This document shows positions 17,360 to 24,505 of a DNA stretch of 64,000 nt, piece by piece. Origin of the DNA: Poriferisodalis sp965205175 (GTDB taxonomy: Bacteria > Actinomycetota > Acidimicrobiia > Acidimicrobiales > Poriferisodalaceae). The stretch covers positions 2,108,001-2,172,000 of the forward strand of contig NZ_OZ242038.1 of NCBI RefSeq assembly GCF_965205175.1, in the 5' to 3' direction. Numbering within the stretch: the stretch's first letter is position 1; every line of letters begins with the position of its first letter. Under the pieces are notes generated by a model. The model had not been told where the DNA came from. It made no database searches and saw only the letters and a program-made list of their open reading frames with translations. The position numbers and the translations under genes were made by a program.

Positions 17360-19072
17360 GTGGCCGGCAGCGGCGACGCGCACCTGCGTTCGGAGGCGCT
17401 GCTGACTGCAAGGGACCTGACGGTGGAGTTCCCAGCAGCCGGAGGGCGGACGGTGCATGCGGTGTCCGGCTTGTCGCTCGACTTGACCCAAGGCGAGACG
17501 CTTGGACTCGTCGGCGAGTCCGGCTGCGGCAAGAGCACGACAGGCCGGGCGATCCTGCAGCTGCCGCGACCGAATGCGGGATCGGTGCGGGTCGACGGCC
17601 GAGAGCTGACCGAGCTGGACGACGACGCCATGCGCGCCGTGCGCCCGAAGCTGCAGATGATCTACCAGGACCCGATCTCGTCGCTCAACCCCAGGCGCCG
17701 CGTGCGCGACATTGTGGCTGAGCCCTTGCTGATCGCCGAGGAGAACCAAGCGCGTCGCTCTGCGGTGGCGGTGTGGCAGGAACGAATCGGTGCGCTGATG
17801 CACGACCTGTTTCGGCGCGCAGCTCGCCCTCTGCGCGTCGTGGGCTTGCTGGCTTCGGTGGCCTTCGTGCTGTGGATCGTGTCTGAGGCGGTCGAGGATC
17901 GTGCGGCTGAGCCGTGGCTGGGCTGGACCCAGGCGCCCGCCGCTGTCATCGGGTTCCCCGCGTTGGCCATCGCGCTCGCAGCAGCCGCAATCGGATTGGC
18001 GCTGGGCTTGGTCTGGGTGCTGCTCGCGCTGATGCTGCCCTTCGGGTTGATGTCGCGTGAGTTCGGCGACGTGTCCGGCGCGGTGGGCATTGCGGGCGTG
18101 CTGCTCACCGCAGGCGCGTGCGGGTTCTTGACGGTGCGGACGTGGTCCAGCTTCGGCGGATGGGCGCAGTGGCTGAACTCCGGTGCGCTGGTGCTGCTCA
18201 CGGCTGCGTCGGTGCTGTGGCTCGCGGCGTCCCTCGACAAGCCGGAGCGGGCAGGTGCGGGCGGGATCGCCACGACCATCAGCGCCATGGTGGTGCTCCA
18301 GGTCTTCTACGTCGCCGGCTTGGACGGGGGCGCGAAGTTGTGGGTGCTTGTCGCTTCGATTGCGGTCGACGCGCTGCTGGGGCGGTGGGTGCTGCGGTGC
18401 TACCGGGTCAACCGTCAAGCCGAACGCGATCGGGCAGAACCCCGCGTCCGGGAGGTGCTCACCTACGTCGGCATCGACCCCGACGACGCCATGGACCGCC
18501 GGCCGTGGGAATTCTCCGGAGGTCAGGCACAACGGCTCTCTATCGCACGCGCACTGGTCAGCGTGCCGCAGATCCTCATCTGCGACGAGCCGGTCTCCTC
18601 GCTGGACGTCTCCGTGCAGGCGCAGATCCTCAATCTGCTCGGGGATCTCAAGCGGCGCATGGGCCTGACGATGGTGTTCATCGCGCATGACTTGGCAGTG
18701 GTCAAGAACGTGAGCGACCGGGTGGCGGTGATGTACCTCGGCAAGCTCTGCGAGGTCAGCGAGCCCGATGCGCTCTTCGACCAGCCGGCTCATCCCTATA
18801 CCGAGCTGCTGCTGGAGGCGATCCCGCAGCCCGACCCGACCGCCGAGCTGGGGACTGCACGAATCGGCGGCGAGCTGCCGTCCCCGATGGACCCGCCGAC
18901 CGGCTGCCGATTTCGCACGCGCTGTCCGCACGCCGTGCCGCGATGCACAACTGAGGAACCGAAGATGCGCGAGGTGGCGCCTGGACGCTACGTGGCCTGT
19001 CACGCCCCGCTGTTCGGCGAACCGGCACCCGAGCGAATCGAACCGGCCGCGGTCGCACAGGCTGCGCCGTGA
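17360..19072 (+). CDS. ABC transporter ATPase (DppF/OppF type) with an internal multi-TM insertion
   Basis: 570 residues, against ~320-350 for the family. Walker A GESGCGKST (52-60) and Q-loop YQDP (102-105) are followed by the normal SSLNPRRRVRDIVAEPLL (107-124). From about 126 to 358 there is an insertion with some six to seven hydrophobic segments (near 158-175, 195-212, 213-230, 241-259, 275-291, 304-322, 326-345). The ATPase then resumes with VREVLTYVGI, signature FSGGQAQR (385-392), Walker B ILICDEP (405-411), D-loop SSLD, H-loop IAHD and the C-terminal oligopeptide-type Cys motif (CRFRTRCPHAVPRC). All catalytic motifs are intact and the frame is continuous with no stop. GTG start; 4-bp overlap with the next ATPase. 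The insertion falls in the helical subdomain, which normally faces the permease. Confidence 0.88.
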   Translation: MAGSGDAHLRSEALLTARDLTVEFPAAGGRTVHAVSGLSLDLTQGETLGLVGESGCGKSTTGRAILQLPRPNAGSVRVDGRELTELDDDAMRAVRPKLQMIYQDPISSLNPRRRVRDIVAEPLLIAEENQARRSAVAVWQERIGALMHDLFRRAARPLRVVGLLASVAFVLWIVSEAVEDRAAEPWLGWTQAPAAVIGFPALAIALAAAAIGLALGLVWVLLALMLPFGLMSREFGDVSGAVGIAGVLLTAGACGFLTVRTWSSFGGWAQWLNSGALVLLTAASVLWLAASLDKPERAGAGGIATTISAMVVLQVFYVAGLDGGAKLWVLVASIAVDALLGRWVLRCYRVNRQAERDRAEPRVREVLTYVGIDPDDAMDRRPWEFSGGQAQRLSIARALVSVPQILICDEPVSSLDVSVQAQILNLLGDLKRRMGLTMVFIAHDLAVVKNVSDRVAVMYLGKLCEVSEPDALFDQPAHPYTELLLEAIPQPDPTAELGTARIGGELPSPMDPPTGCRFRTRCPHAVPRCTTEEPKMREVAPGRYVACHAPLFGEPAPERIEPAAVAQAAP

Positions 19073-20253
19073 CCGACCGCTCGTTGGACGACCCAGTGCA
19101 GCATGCACTGCCCAACCCCGACGGTACGCGCGATTCGGCACTGCTCACCGTGGAGAGCCTGTACACCACATTCCACACGGCAGTGGGGCCGCTGCCGGCG
19201 GTCGACGGCGTCGAGTGGTCGCTGTATCGAGGTGCTCGACTGGGGGTGGTGGGGGAGTCCGGGTCGGGCAAGTCCGTGATGTCACGATCCATCATGCGGC
19301 TGCTGCCCAAGTCGAGAGTGACCTCGACGGGTGCTGTCAGCTTCGACGGCATCGACATGATGTCGCTTGGCCGCCGCGAACTGCTGGAGATGTGGGGTCC
19401 GCAGCTGGCGATGGTCTTCCAAGATCCGCTGGGATCGCTGAATCCGGTGATGAAGATCGGCAAGCAGGTGAGCGAGGGCCTGCGCGTGCATCGCGACCTG
19501 ACCAAGCGCGCAGCCCGTGCCGCAGCGCTCGAACTGCTCGAAGAGGTGGGCATCCCCGAACCGCACCGCCGAATCGACGAGTACCCACACCAGCTCTCGG
19601 GAGGCATGCGCCAGCGCATCGTGATTGCCATCGCACTGGCGTGCAGCCCCCGCCTGCTGATCGCCGACGAGCCGACCACTGCGCTGGACGTCACGGTGCA
19701 GGCACAGATTCTGGACTTGCTGGAGGCGCAGCGGGCCGAGCGGGACATGTCGCTCGTGCTGATCACCCACGATCTGGGCATCGTTGCCGGCCGCACTGAC
19801 GAAGTCATCGTGATGTACGCGGGCAGGATTGTCGAGCGCGCCCCGACGACGACGCTGTTCAGCGACATGAGGATGCCCTACACCGAGGCGCTGTTCCGCT
19901 CGATACCCAAAGTCACCGACGACAGCCACGCGCGCTTGGAGATCATCGGCGGCCAGCCGCCGCGGATGACCGATCTGTCGTCGGGCTGCAAGTTCGCTCC
20001 GCGCTGCAAGTACGCGCAGGACCTGTGCTACGCCGAGGAGCCGGCGCTCATGGAGGCCTCGCCGTCGGCGCAATCTCGACCAAGCACTGAGTCAGCCGCC
20101 GAGGCCATGCCAAGCGACGCGGCTGCGCATGTGTACCGCTGCTTCTACCCCGTGGGCAGCGACGAGGCGGACGAAGCGCTCGAGCGAAACATCGCTTCGG
20201 GGCGTGTCAGCGAATCTGGCATCGTCATCAGCGCTGCGCAGCAGCCCGCGTAG
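19069..20253 (+). CDS. ABC transporter ATPase, DppD/OppD type
   Basis: 394-residue cytosolic ATPase. Walker A GESGSGKS (residues ~63-70), signature LSGGMRQR, Walker B LLIADEP, D-loop TALD, H-loop ITHD, and the oligopeptide-transporter C-terminal Cys cluster (CKFAPRCKYAQDLC). Unlike its partner it has a normal length and no insertion. The GTG start overlaps the previous stop by 4 bp (GTGA). Together with the preceding product it should form the ATPase heterodimer of the transporter. Confidence 0.93.
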   Translation: MTDRSLDDPVQHALPNPDGTRDSALLTVESLYTTFHTAVGPLPAVDGVEWSLYRGARLGVVGESGSGKSVMSRSIMRLLPKSRVTSTGAVSFDGIDMMSLGRRELLEMWGPQLAMVFQDPLGSLNPVMKIGKQVSEGLRVHRDLTKRAARAAALELLEEVGIPEPHRRIDEYPHQLSGGMRQRIVIAIALACSPRLLIADEPTTALDVTVQAQILDLLEAQRAERDMSLVLITHDLGIVAGRTDEVIVMYAGRIVERAPTTTLFSDMRMPYTEALFRSIPKVTDDSHARLEIIGGQPPRMTDLSSGCKFAPRCKYAQDLCYAEEPALMEASPSAQSRPSTESAAEAMPSDAAAHVYRCFYPVGSDEADEALERNIASGRVSESGIVISAAQQPA

Positions 20254-20292
20254 CCGACGCTCGCAGCAGCCCGAGCTGCCGCTTGGGCTTCT

Positions 20293-20862
20293 TCAGGAAG
20301 GTTCTTCGTCGTACCAGTCGTTCGCGTGGTGCAACAGGTAGTCGCAGATTTTGGTACACCGGTCGAAGGGCTCGCACATGTCGTCCTCGCCCTTGAGCAG
20401 CGACTGCAACGACAGTTCCCGGCGTGCCACGATGGTCAACGTTCGCTTGGCGGGGTCGGTGACCGAGGTGAGCGAGTCGATGGCCGACACCTCCACCGGC
20501 AGCGTCGTGCCGCCGAGTCCCGCCAAGTCAGTAGCGAGCACCAGCATGTCGGGGCTGTGATGCAGCGGCGGCATGGCCCAAGTGAACAGCAACGGCAGCC
20601 AGAACTCGTCTGGCGGCAGCTCGTCCTCGGGCGTGGCCCACAGGACCTCCTCGAATGACAGCATCGTTCGAGGATCGGCTTCCAGCGTGAGGTGCAGGTC
20701 GAGCGGTCCCCCGCAGGCTTCGGCCGGGTGCAAGTCGATCTCCCACGTCTGACGCAAGCTGTAGGTTTCGATGAACTGTCGTTCGTCGTGGATGTGAAAG
20801 CCGTGCGTATGGGCGTGGTCCTTCAGGCTTGCCACGTAGCCGGAGATGTCGATCGCTGCCAT
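20293..20862 (-). CDS. Hypothetical cytosolic protein
   Basis: I do not recognise this 189-residue acidic protein. It has no signal peptide or membrane segment. It is His/Asp-rich near the start (DHAHTHGFHIHDERQF), with a WEIDLHP strand and LTLEADPRTMLSFEEVLW, and ends with three cysteines in CEPFDRCTKIC. The mixture of short strands looks like a soluble single-domain protein. ATG 20862 (MAAIDISGY) is preferred over an in-frame start five codons upstream. It converges on the ABC operon and is divergent from the IMPase gene. Actinobacteria-specific conserved hypothetical is possible. Confidence 0.65.
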   Translation of the reverse strand: MAAIDISGYVASLKDHAHTHGFHIHDERQFIETYSLRQTWEIDLHPAEACGGPLDLHLTLEADPRTMLSFEEVLWATPEDELPPDEFWLPLLFTWAMPPLHHSPDMLVLATDLAGLGGTTLPVEVSAIDSLTSVTDPAKRTLTIVARRELSLQSLLKGEDDMCEPFDRCTKICDYLLHHANDWYDEEPS

Positions 20863-20984
20863 CGGGACGCTCCCCACGTGACGCCGGAGACGCTGCGCCG
20901 GAACAGTGTGCGGATGTTATAGCCGCGAGGTGACAGCCTTCGAGGCGATATGCCGAGTCGCGAAATACCGGGCCGTATGCCACC

Positions 20985-21785
20985 ATGTGGCGCAATGAGG
21001 CTCACACGACATCGCCTCGCGTGAAACCGGCAGGCGACGACTGGCTGGCCATGCTGCGCCGCACTGCCGACGCAGTTGAGGCCGCACTCGCCGGATTCGA
21101 CCGTTGGCGCGACGGCGGCGACCGCGCGGACCAGTACGCGCTCGACCAGGTTGCTGACGCGGCGGCGCTCGGGGTACTCGACGCGGCGGGCGTGGGGGTG
21201 CTGAGCGAGGAGTCCGGCTTGCGCGAAGGAGCGGGAGGCGAGACCGTCATCGTGGATCCGGTGGACGGCTCCACCAACGCCTCCCGTCGGCTGCCGCACT
21301 ACTGCGTCAGCCTGTGCGTCGTGGACGGCTCAGCGCCTGTCGCCGGACTGGTTCGCCACCTCGTCACGGGCGAGGAATTCACTGCAGTTGCCGGCGAGGG
21401 AGCGCAGTGTGACGGCGCAGCGATCCGTCCGAGCAAGAGAACCACAGGTGAGCGAGCCGTTGTCGGTGTTTCGGGAAGGCCGGGGCCGCAACTGCAGGCC
21501 TGGCAGGTCCGCGTTCTGGGTTCGGCTGCGTTGGACCTGTGCGCAGTGGCATGCGGGCGACTCGATGCCTATGTGGACCTCAACGCCGATCACGGCGTCT
21601 GGGACTACGCCGCGGGAATCCTGATCTGCGCTGAGGCGGGTGCATGGATCGGCGAGGCGCGCGACCGGCAGCTCTTTCATCTCGACCACAGCCGGCGCCT
21701 CGGCCCTATGGCCGCAAGCTCCGCCGATTTGGCGGCCGTGCTCGGACACGGGGAGCCACAGCGTCGTGCCTTAGGCGACAGCTAG
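20985..21785 (+). CDS. Inositol monophosphatase family protein
   Basis: Mg2+-dependent, Li+-sensitive phosphatase superfamily. The metal-binding motif DPVDGSTNAS (usually DPLDGTTNF) and the C-terminal VWDYAAGILICAEAG motif are present, with an SEESG acidic motif earlier. It may dephosphorylate inositol phosphate (mycothiol or phosphatidylinositol supply), histidinol phosphate or a nucleotide; the sequence does not tell which. ATG 20985 is used; a GTG at 21021 (VKPAGDDW) would give a more standard N-terminus. tRNA-Val follows 20 bp after its stop. Confidence 0.88.
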   Translation: MWRNEAHTTSPRVKPAGDDWLAMLRRTADAVEAALAGFDRWRDGGDRADQYALDQVADAAALGVLDAAGVGVLSEESGLREGAGGETVIVDPVDGSTNASRRLPHYCVSLCVVDGSAPVAGLVRHLVTGEEFTAVAGEGAQCDGAAIRPSKRTTGERAVVGVSGRPGPQLQAWQVRVLGSAALDLCAVACGRLDAYVDLNADHGVWDYAAGILICAEAGAWIGEARDRQLFHLDHSRRLGPMAASSADLAAVLGHGEPQRRALGDS

Positions 21786-21805
21786 CCTGCAACGCTTGGC
21801 CGAGG

Positions 21806-21879
21806 GGGCGCTTAGCTCAGCTGGCGAGAGCACCTCCCTTACAAGGAGGGGGTCGCAGGTTCGAGTCCTGCAGCGCCCA
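21806..21879 (+). tRNA. tRNA-Val (TAC)
   Basis: 74-nt cloverleaf. Acceptor stem GGGCGCT pairs with AGCGCCC, discriminator A; anticodon stem CCTCC/GGAGG with loop CTTACAA, anticodon UAC; T arm GCAGG-TTCGAGT-CCTGC. CCA is not encoded. It lies 35 bp upstream of the TGA-containing peroxiredoxin-like gene and may share its transcript. Confidence 0.97.
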
Positions 21880-21914
21880 CCCGCCGCCCAACCGAAGAGA
21901 AAGTGCATGAGCCG

Positions 21915-22400
21915 ATGAGACTCGACTGCGGTGATGCGTTCCCTGCGCTCTCGCTTCGCGACCTCGACGACCAGCGCGTCGACTTGCCCGGTGCATTCGG
22001 CGACGGCTGGGGCGTGCTGCTCGTCTACCGGGGTCACTGGTGACCCTACTGCCGTCAACAGTTGGTTGACTTCGACGGGGCGGGCCCGCTGCTGAAGATG
22101 ATCGATGCCACCGCAATCGCATTCTCGGTGGACGACCGGGAGACGACGCGACAACTGGCCGGCAGCCTGCAGCTGCGTACCCTGCAGCTGCTCCACAGCG
22201 CCGATCCCGACGACATCGCCTCGATGACCGGTGCGTTCACCGAGCCCCGTCGGGGCATCCTTCACGCCACCGGCTTCATCTTGGCACCGGGTGGCGAAGT
22301 CGCCCAAGCCTGCTATTCCACCGGGCCCATCGGCCGCTTCACGGCCATGGACACGCTTCGCAGCATCCGCTTCGCCCAGAACTTGCAGCAGCAGCGCTAG
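21915..22400 (+). CDS. Peroxiredoxin-like (AhpC/TSA redoxin fold) selenoprotein candidate, in-frame TGA as Sec43
   Basis: Reading ATG 21915 to TAG 22398-22400 gives 161 residues with a single in-frame TGA at 22041-22043. The context is VYRGHW-U-PYCRQQL: in the peroxiredoxin-like redoxin family this is YRGxWCPYC, with Cys at exactly the TGA position, so the codon replaces the catalytic thiol and the UxxC partner Cys46 is kept. The protein runs on in frame on both sides with family-like text (MRLDCGDAFPALSLRDLDD before, GFILAPGGEVAQACYSTGPIGR after). A SECIS-like hairpin lies 10 nt after the TGA. Likely role: thiol/seleno-dependent peroxide or disulfide reductase in the cytosol. A simple nonsense mutation is the alternative. 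No sel genes are in this window. The stop shares the bases CTAG with the stop of the opposing aldolase gene. Confidence 0.85.
22041..22070 (+). promoter_or_regulatory. UGA codon with SECIS-like stem-loop
   Basis: TGA (22041-22043) is followed after 10 nt by a perfect 6-bp stem, GTCAAC (22054-22059) with GTTGAC (22065-22070), closing a 5-nt loop AGTTG. The loop begins 16 nt after the UGA and has G at its second position; both agree with the published general model of bacterial SECIS elements (apical loop about 16-37 nt downstream, G in the first two loop bases). The lower bases CCG and CGG (22052-22054, 22076-22078) could extend it. Function would need SelB in the host. Confidence 0.7.
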
Positions 22401-23401
22401 CCGGCCAGCTCGGCATCGAGGGCCTCCACTGCGGTGTCCACGTCTGCTTCGCTGATGTCGAGGTGCAGCACCATGCGGGAGCGACCGAAGCGCCAGTCGA
22501 CCAACACGCCGCGACCTTGGAGGCGCTTGGACAGCGTCGGATCATCGCGGTCGAGCCGAGCGAAAACCATGTTGGTGTCGCAGGCGGTGACGGTGATGCC
22601 GCTGATGGCATGCAGGCCGTCTGCCAGCCGCCGCGCATGGGCGTGATCGTCGGCGAGCCGGTCACGGTGGTGCGCCAGCGCGTACAGCCCGCCGGCGGCG
22701 ACGATGCCGGCCTGGCGCATTCCGCCGCCGAGGAGCTTGCGCCACCGCCGCGCTCGCCCCACCAGTTCCTCGGTGCCGCAGAGCAGCGAGCCGACCGGAG
22801 CGCCCAAACCCTTGGAGAGGCACACCGAGACGGTGTCGAAGGGCTCTGCCATGGCTGCAGGCGACATGCTCAACGCCGCCGCCGCGTTCCACAGCCGAGC
22901 GCCGTCGAGGTGCATGCCCAGACCGTGCCGGTCGGCGACTTCGCGAGCTGCGGAGTGCTGAGCCGGCGTGAGCACCTTGCCGTCAATCGTGTTCTCCAAG
23001 GCCAACAGCCGGGTGCGGGCAAAGTGGGCGTCGTCGGGCTTGACGGCGGCATCGACGGCTTCGAGGTTCAGCATCCCGGTGTCGTCGGTCGGCACCGGCT
23101 GCGGCTGAATGCTGCCGAGCACGGCTGCACCCCCGCCTTCGTACATGTAGGTGTGGGCGTGATCGCCCACGATGTACTCATCGCCCCGCTCGCAATGTGC
23201 CAAGAGTCCACAGAGATTCGACTGCGTGCCGCTCGGCAGAAACAGCGCCGCGCGCTTGCCGAGCAGTTCAGCGGCGCGGTGCTCCAGCTCGTTGACGGTC
23301 GGGTCATCGCCCCAGACGTCGTCGCCCACCTCGGCCGATGCCATGGCGGCACGCATGCCGGGCGTCGGGCGGGTCACGGTGTCAGAGCGAAGGTCGATCA
23401 C
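22397..23401 (-). CDS. Low-specificity L-threonine aldolase family (PLP enzyme)
   Basis: Fold-type I PLP enzyme that cleaves L-threonine/allo-threonine to glycine and acetaldehyde (or a related beta-hydroxy amino acid). IDLRSDTVTRPT at the start, GDDVWGDDPTVNELE, the PLP-stacking region GDHAHTYMYEGGG, HLDGARLWNA (PLP Asp) and the Schiff-base lysine in SKGLGAPVG are diagnostic. GTG 23401 is chosen because the family starts directly at IDLRSDT; an ATG at 23437 would add 12 residues. Its stop overlaps the stop of the convergent selenoprotein candidate by 4 bp (CTAG). Confidence 0.9.
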   Translation of the reverse strand: MIDLRSDTVTRPTPGMRAAMASAEVGDDVWGDDPTVNELEHRAAELLGKRAALFLPSGTQSNLCGLLAHCERGDEYIVGDHAHTYMYEGGGAAVLGSIQPQPVPTDDTGMLNLEAVDAAVKPDDAHFARTRLLALENTIDGKVLTPAQHSAAREVADRHGLGMHLDGARLWNAAAALSMSPAAMAEPFDTVSVCLSKGLGAPVGSLLCGTEELVGRARRWRKLLGGGMRQAGIVAAGGLYALAHHRDRLADDHAHARRLADGLHAISGITVTACDTNMVFARLDRDDPTLSKRLQGRGVLVDWRFGRSRMVLHLDISEADVDTAVEALDAELAG

Positions 23402-23541
23402 GAGGTTCAGCCTGCCATGCGACGGCGCCGGCGCCATGGCGCGGGCTCGGGCGCCCTTGGCATGTCGGCCTCAGCGAGCATGCCCTGACCTGACCTGCCG
23501 CCTGCCCGCGCTCGGGCAGCCTGCGTGCGTAGGGTGCAGTC

Positions 23542-24087
23542 ATGAGCCATCCGGCACTGACAGACGAACTCATCAACCGAGTGACGTGGAAGATTCCGAA
23601 TGCGCTCGCACTCGTCGGTTCGCGGGCGGGCGATGAGCGCAATGCCATGACGACGAGCTGGATCACTCAGTTGTCCATGGCGCCGGTGTTGATCGGTGTC
23701 GGCGTCGACAACACCGCAGTGACCCATCGACTCATCGAGTCTGGCGGATCGTTCACCGTCAACTTGTGGGATGCCGCCAACACGCGGCCGTTCGTGAAGT
23801 TCTCCAAGCCGGCGACCTACGAGGCTGCCGGCAACGGTGCCGGCGACAGCGAGGGCACAACGAGCGGCGCGCTCAATGGCTGGAGGGTGTACGAGGCCGC
23901 CACGGGCGCACCGGTGTTCGCTGACGCAGCGGCCTGGACGGACTGCGAGGTCCGCCAAAGCATGAATTTGGGCACGCACACGCTGTTCATCGGCGAGTTG
24001 GCAGCAGCCGGCATCAACCATGACGACGTACACATTGCCTCGATGTCGCACACGCGCATGAAGTACGGCGGGGTCAAGCGGCACTGA
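23542..24087 (+). CDS. Flavin reductase-like FMN-binding domain protein
   Basis: 181 residues forming a single split-barrel flavin reductase domain. NALALVGSRAGDERNAMTTSWITQLSMAPVLIGVG matches the N-terminal FMN-binding region (GxxxNxMTxSW), FTVNLWDA follows, and the C-terminal IGEL strand is present. Such proteins bind FMN and use NAD(P)H to reduce free flavin or act as small oxidoreductases; the partner is unknown. ATG 23542 has no strong RBS. It is divergent from the aldolase and followed by a hairpin. Confidence 0.85.
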   Translation: MSHPALTDELINRVTWKIPNALALVGSRAGDERNAMTTSWITQLSMAPVLIGVGVDNTAVTHRLIESGGSFTVNLWDAANTRPFVKFSKPATYEAAGNGAGDSEGTTSGALNGWRVYEAATGAPVFADAAAWTDCEVRQSMNLGTHTLFIGELAAAGINHDDVHIASMSHTRMKYGGVKRH

Positions 24088-24106
24088 AGGCCCGCTCAGT
24101 TCGCTA

Positions 24107-24130
24107 GCGCCCGCCTCAGCGGCGGAGCGC
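24107..24130 (+). terminator. GC-rich hairpin after the flavin reductase gene
   Basis: Bases 24107-24115 pair with 24121-24130 over 9 bp with a single A bulge, closing a 5-nt loop (TCAGC), 20 bases after the flavin reductase stop. There is no U-tract, so this is a possible actinobacterial-type terminator rather than a classic one. Confidence 0.4.
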
Positions 24131-24267
24131 ACACGACCGTGCGCAAGAACTGTGGTTCGCCAACGAGCGGACGGGAACACCCATCCTGCGTCGGCTAGAG
24201 TTGAGCTGCCTGCTTGCGCTGTTGTCGCAACGGGCGACCAGCACCTGCCGCCTACCGAGGATCCTAC

Positions 24268-24492
24268 GTGCCGAAAGTCAAAGACGACGCCATCTTGCTC
24301 GAAGGAAAGACCGTCGAAGCGCTCAAGGGAGGCCACTTCCGCATCGAGCTCGACAACGGCCGTGAGGTGCTGGGCCACCTGAGCGGCAAGATGCGCAAGC
24401 ATCACATCCGGATCCTTCCCGGGGACCGTGTGCAAGTGGAAGTCTCGGCATACGACCTCAGCCGCGGCCGCATCACGTACCGCTACAAGTAG
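24268..24492 (+). CDS. infA: Translation initiation factor IF-1
   Basis: 74-residue S1/OB-fold protein that binds the 30S A-site during initiation. ILLEGKTVEAL, FRIELDNGREVLGHLSGKMRKHHIRILPGD and DLSRGRITYRYK match IF-1 throughout. The start is GTG 24268; an earlier in-frame TTG/ATG would add unconserved residues. It stands alone next to redox and acyl-CoA genes, not in the usual secY-adk-map-infA-rpmJ ribosomal cluster, so it may be a relocated or second copy. Confidence 0.92.
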   Translation: MPKVKDDAILLEGKTVEALKGGHFRIELDNGREVLGHLSGKMRKHHIRILPGDRVQVEVSAYDLSRGRITYRYK

Positions 24493-24505
24493 CCAAGCAG
24501 CCGAG

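Noticed and set aside
17357..19141. 594-residue minus-strand ORF across the ABC ATPase insertion
   Set aside because: Considered as the true gene in the insertion region, but it is His/Arg/Gln-rich with no hydrophobic segments; the + frame has ordered TM segments and is continuous with both ATPase halves.
22062..22400. Stand-alone 112-residue ORF after the TGA
   Set aside because: It is the second half of the redoxin frame; the homologous N-terminal part is in the same frame upstream of a single TGA at the catalytic position.
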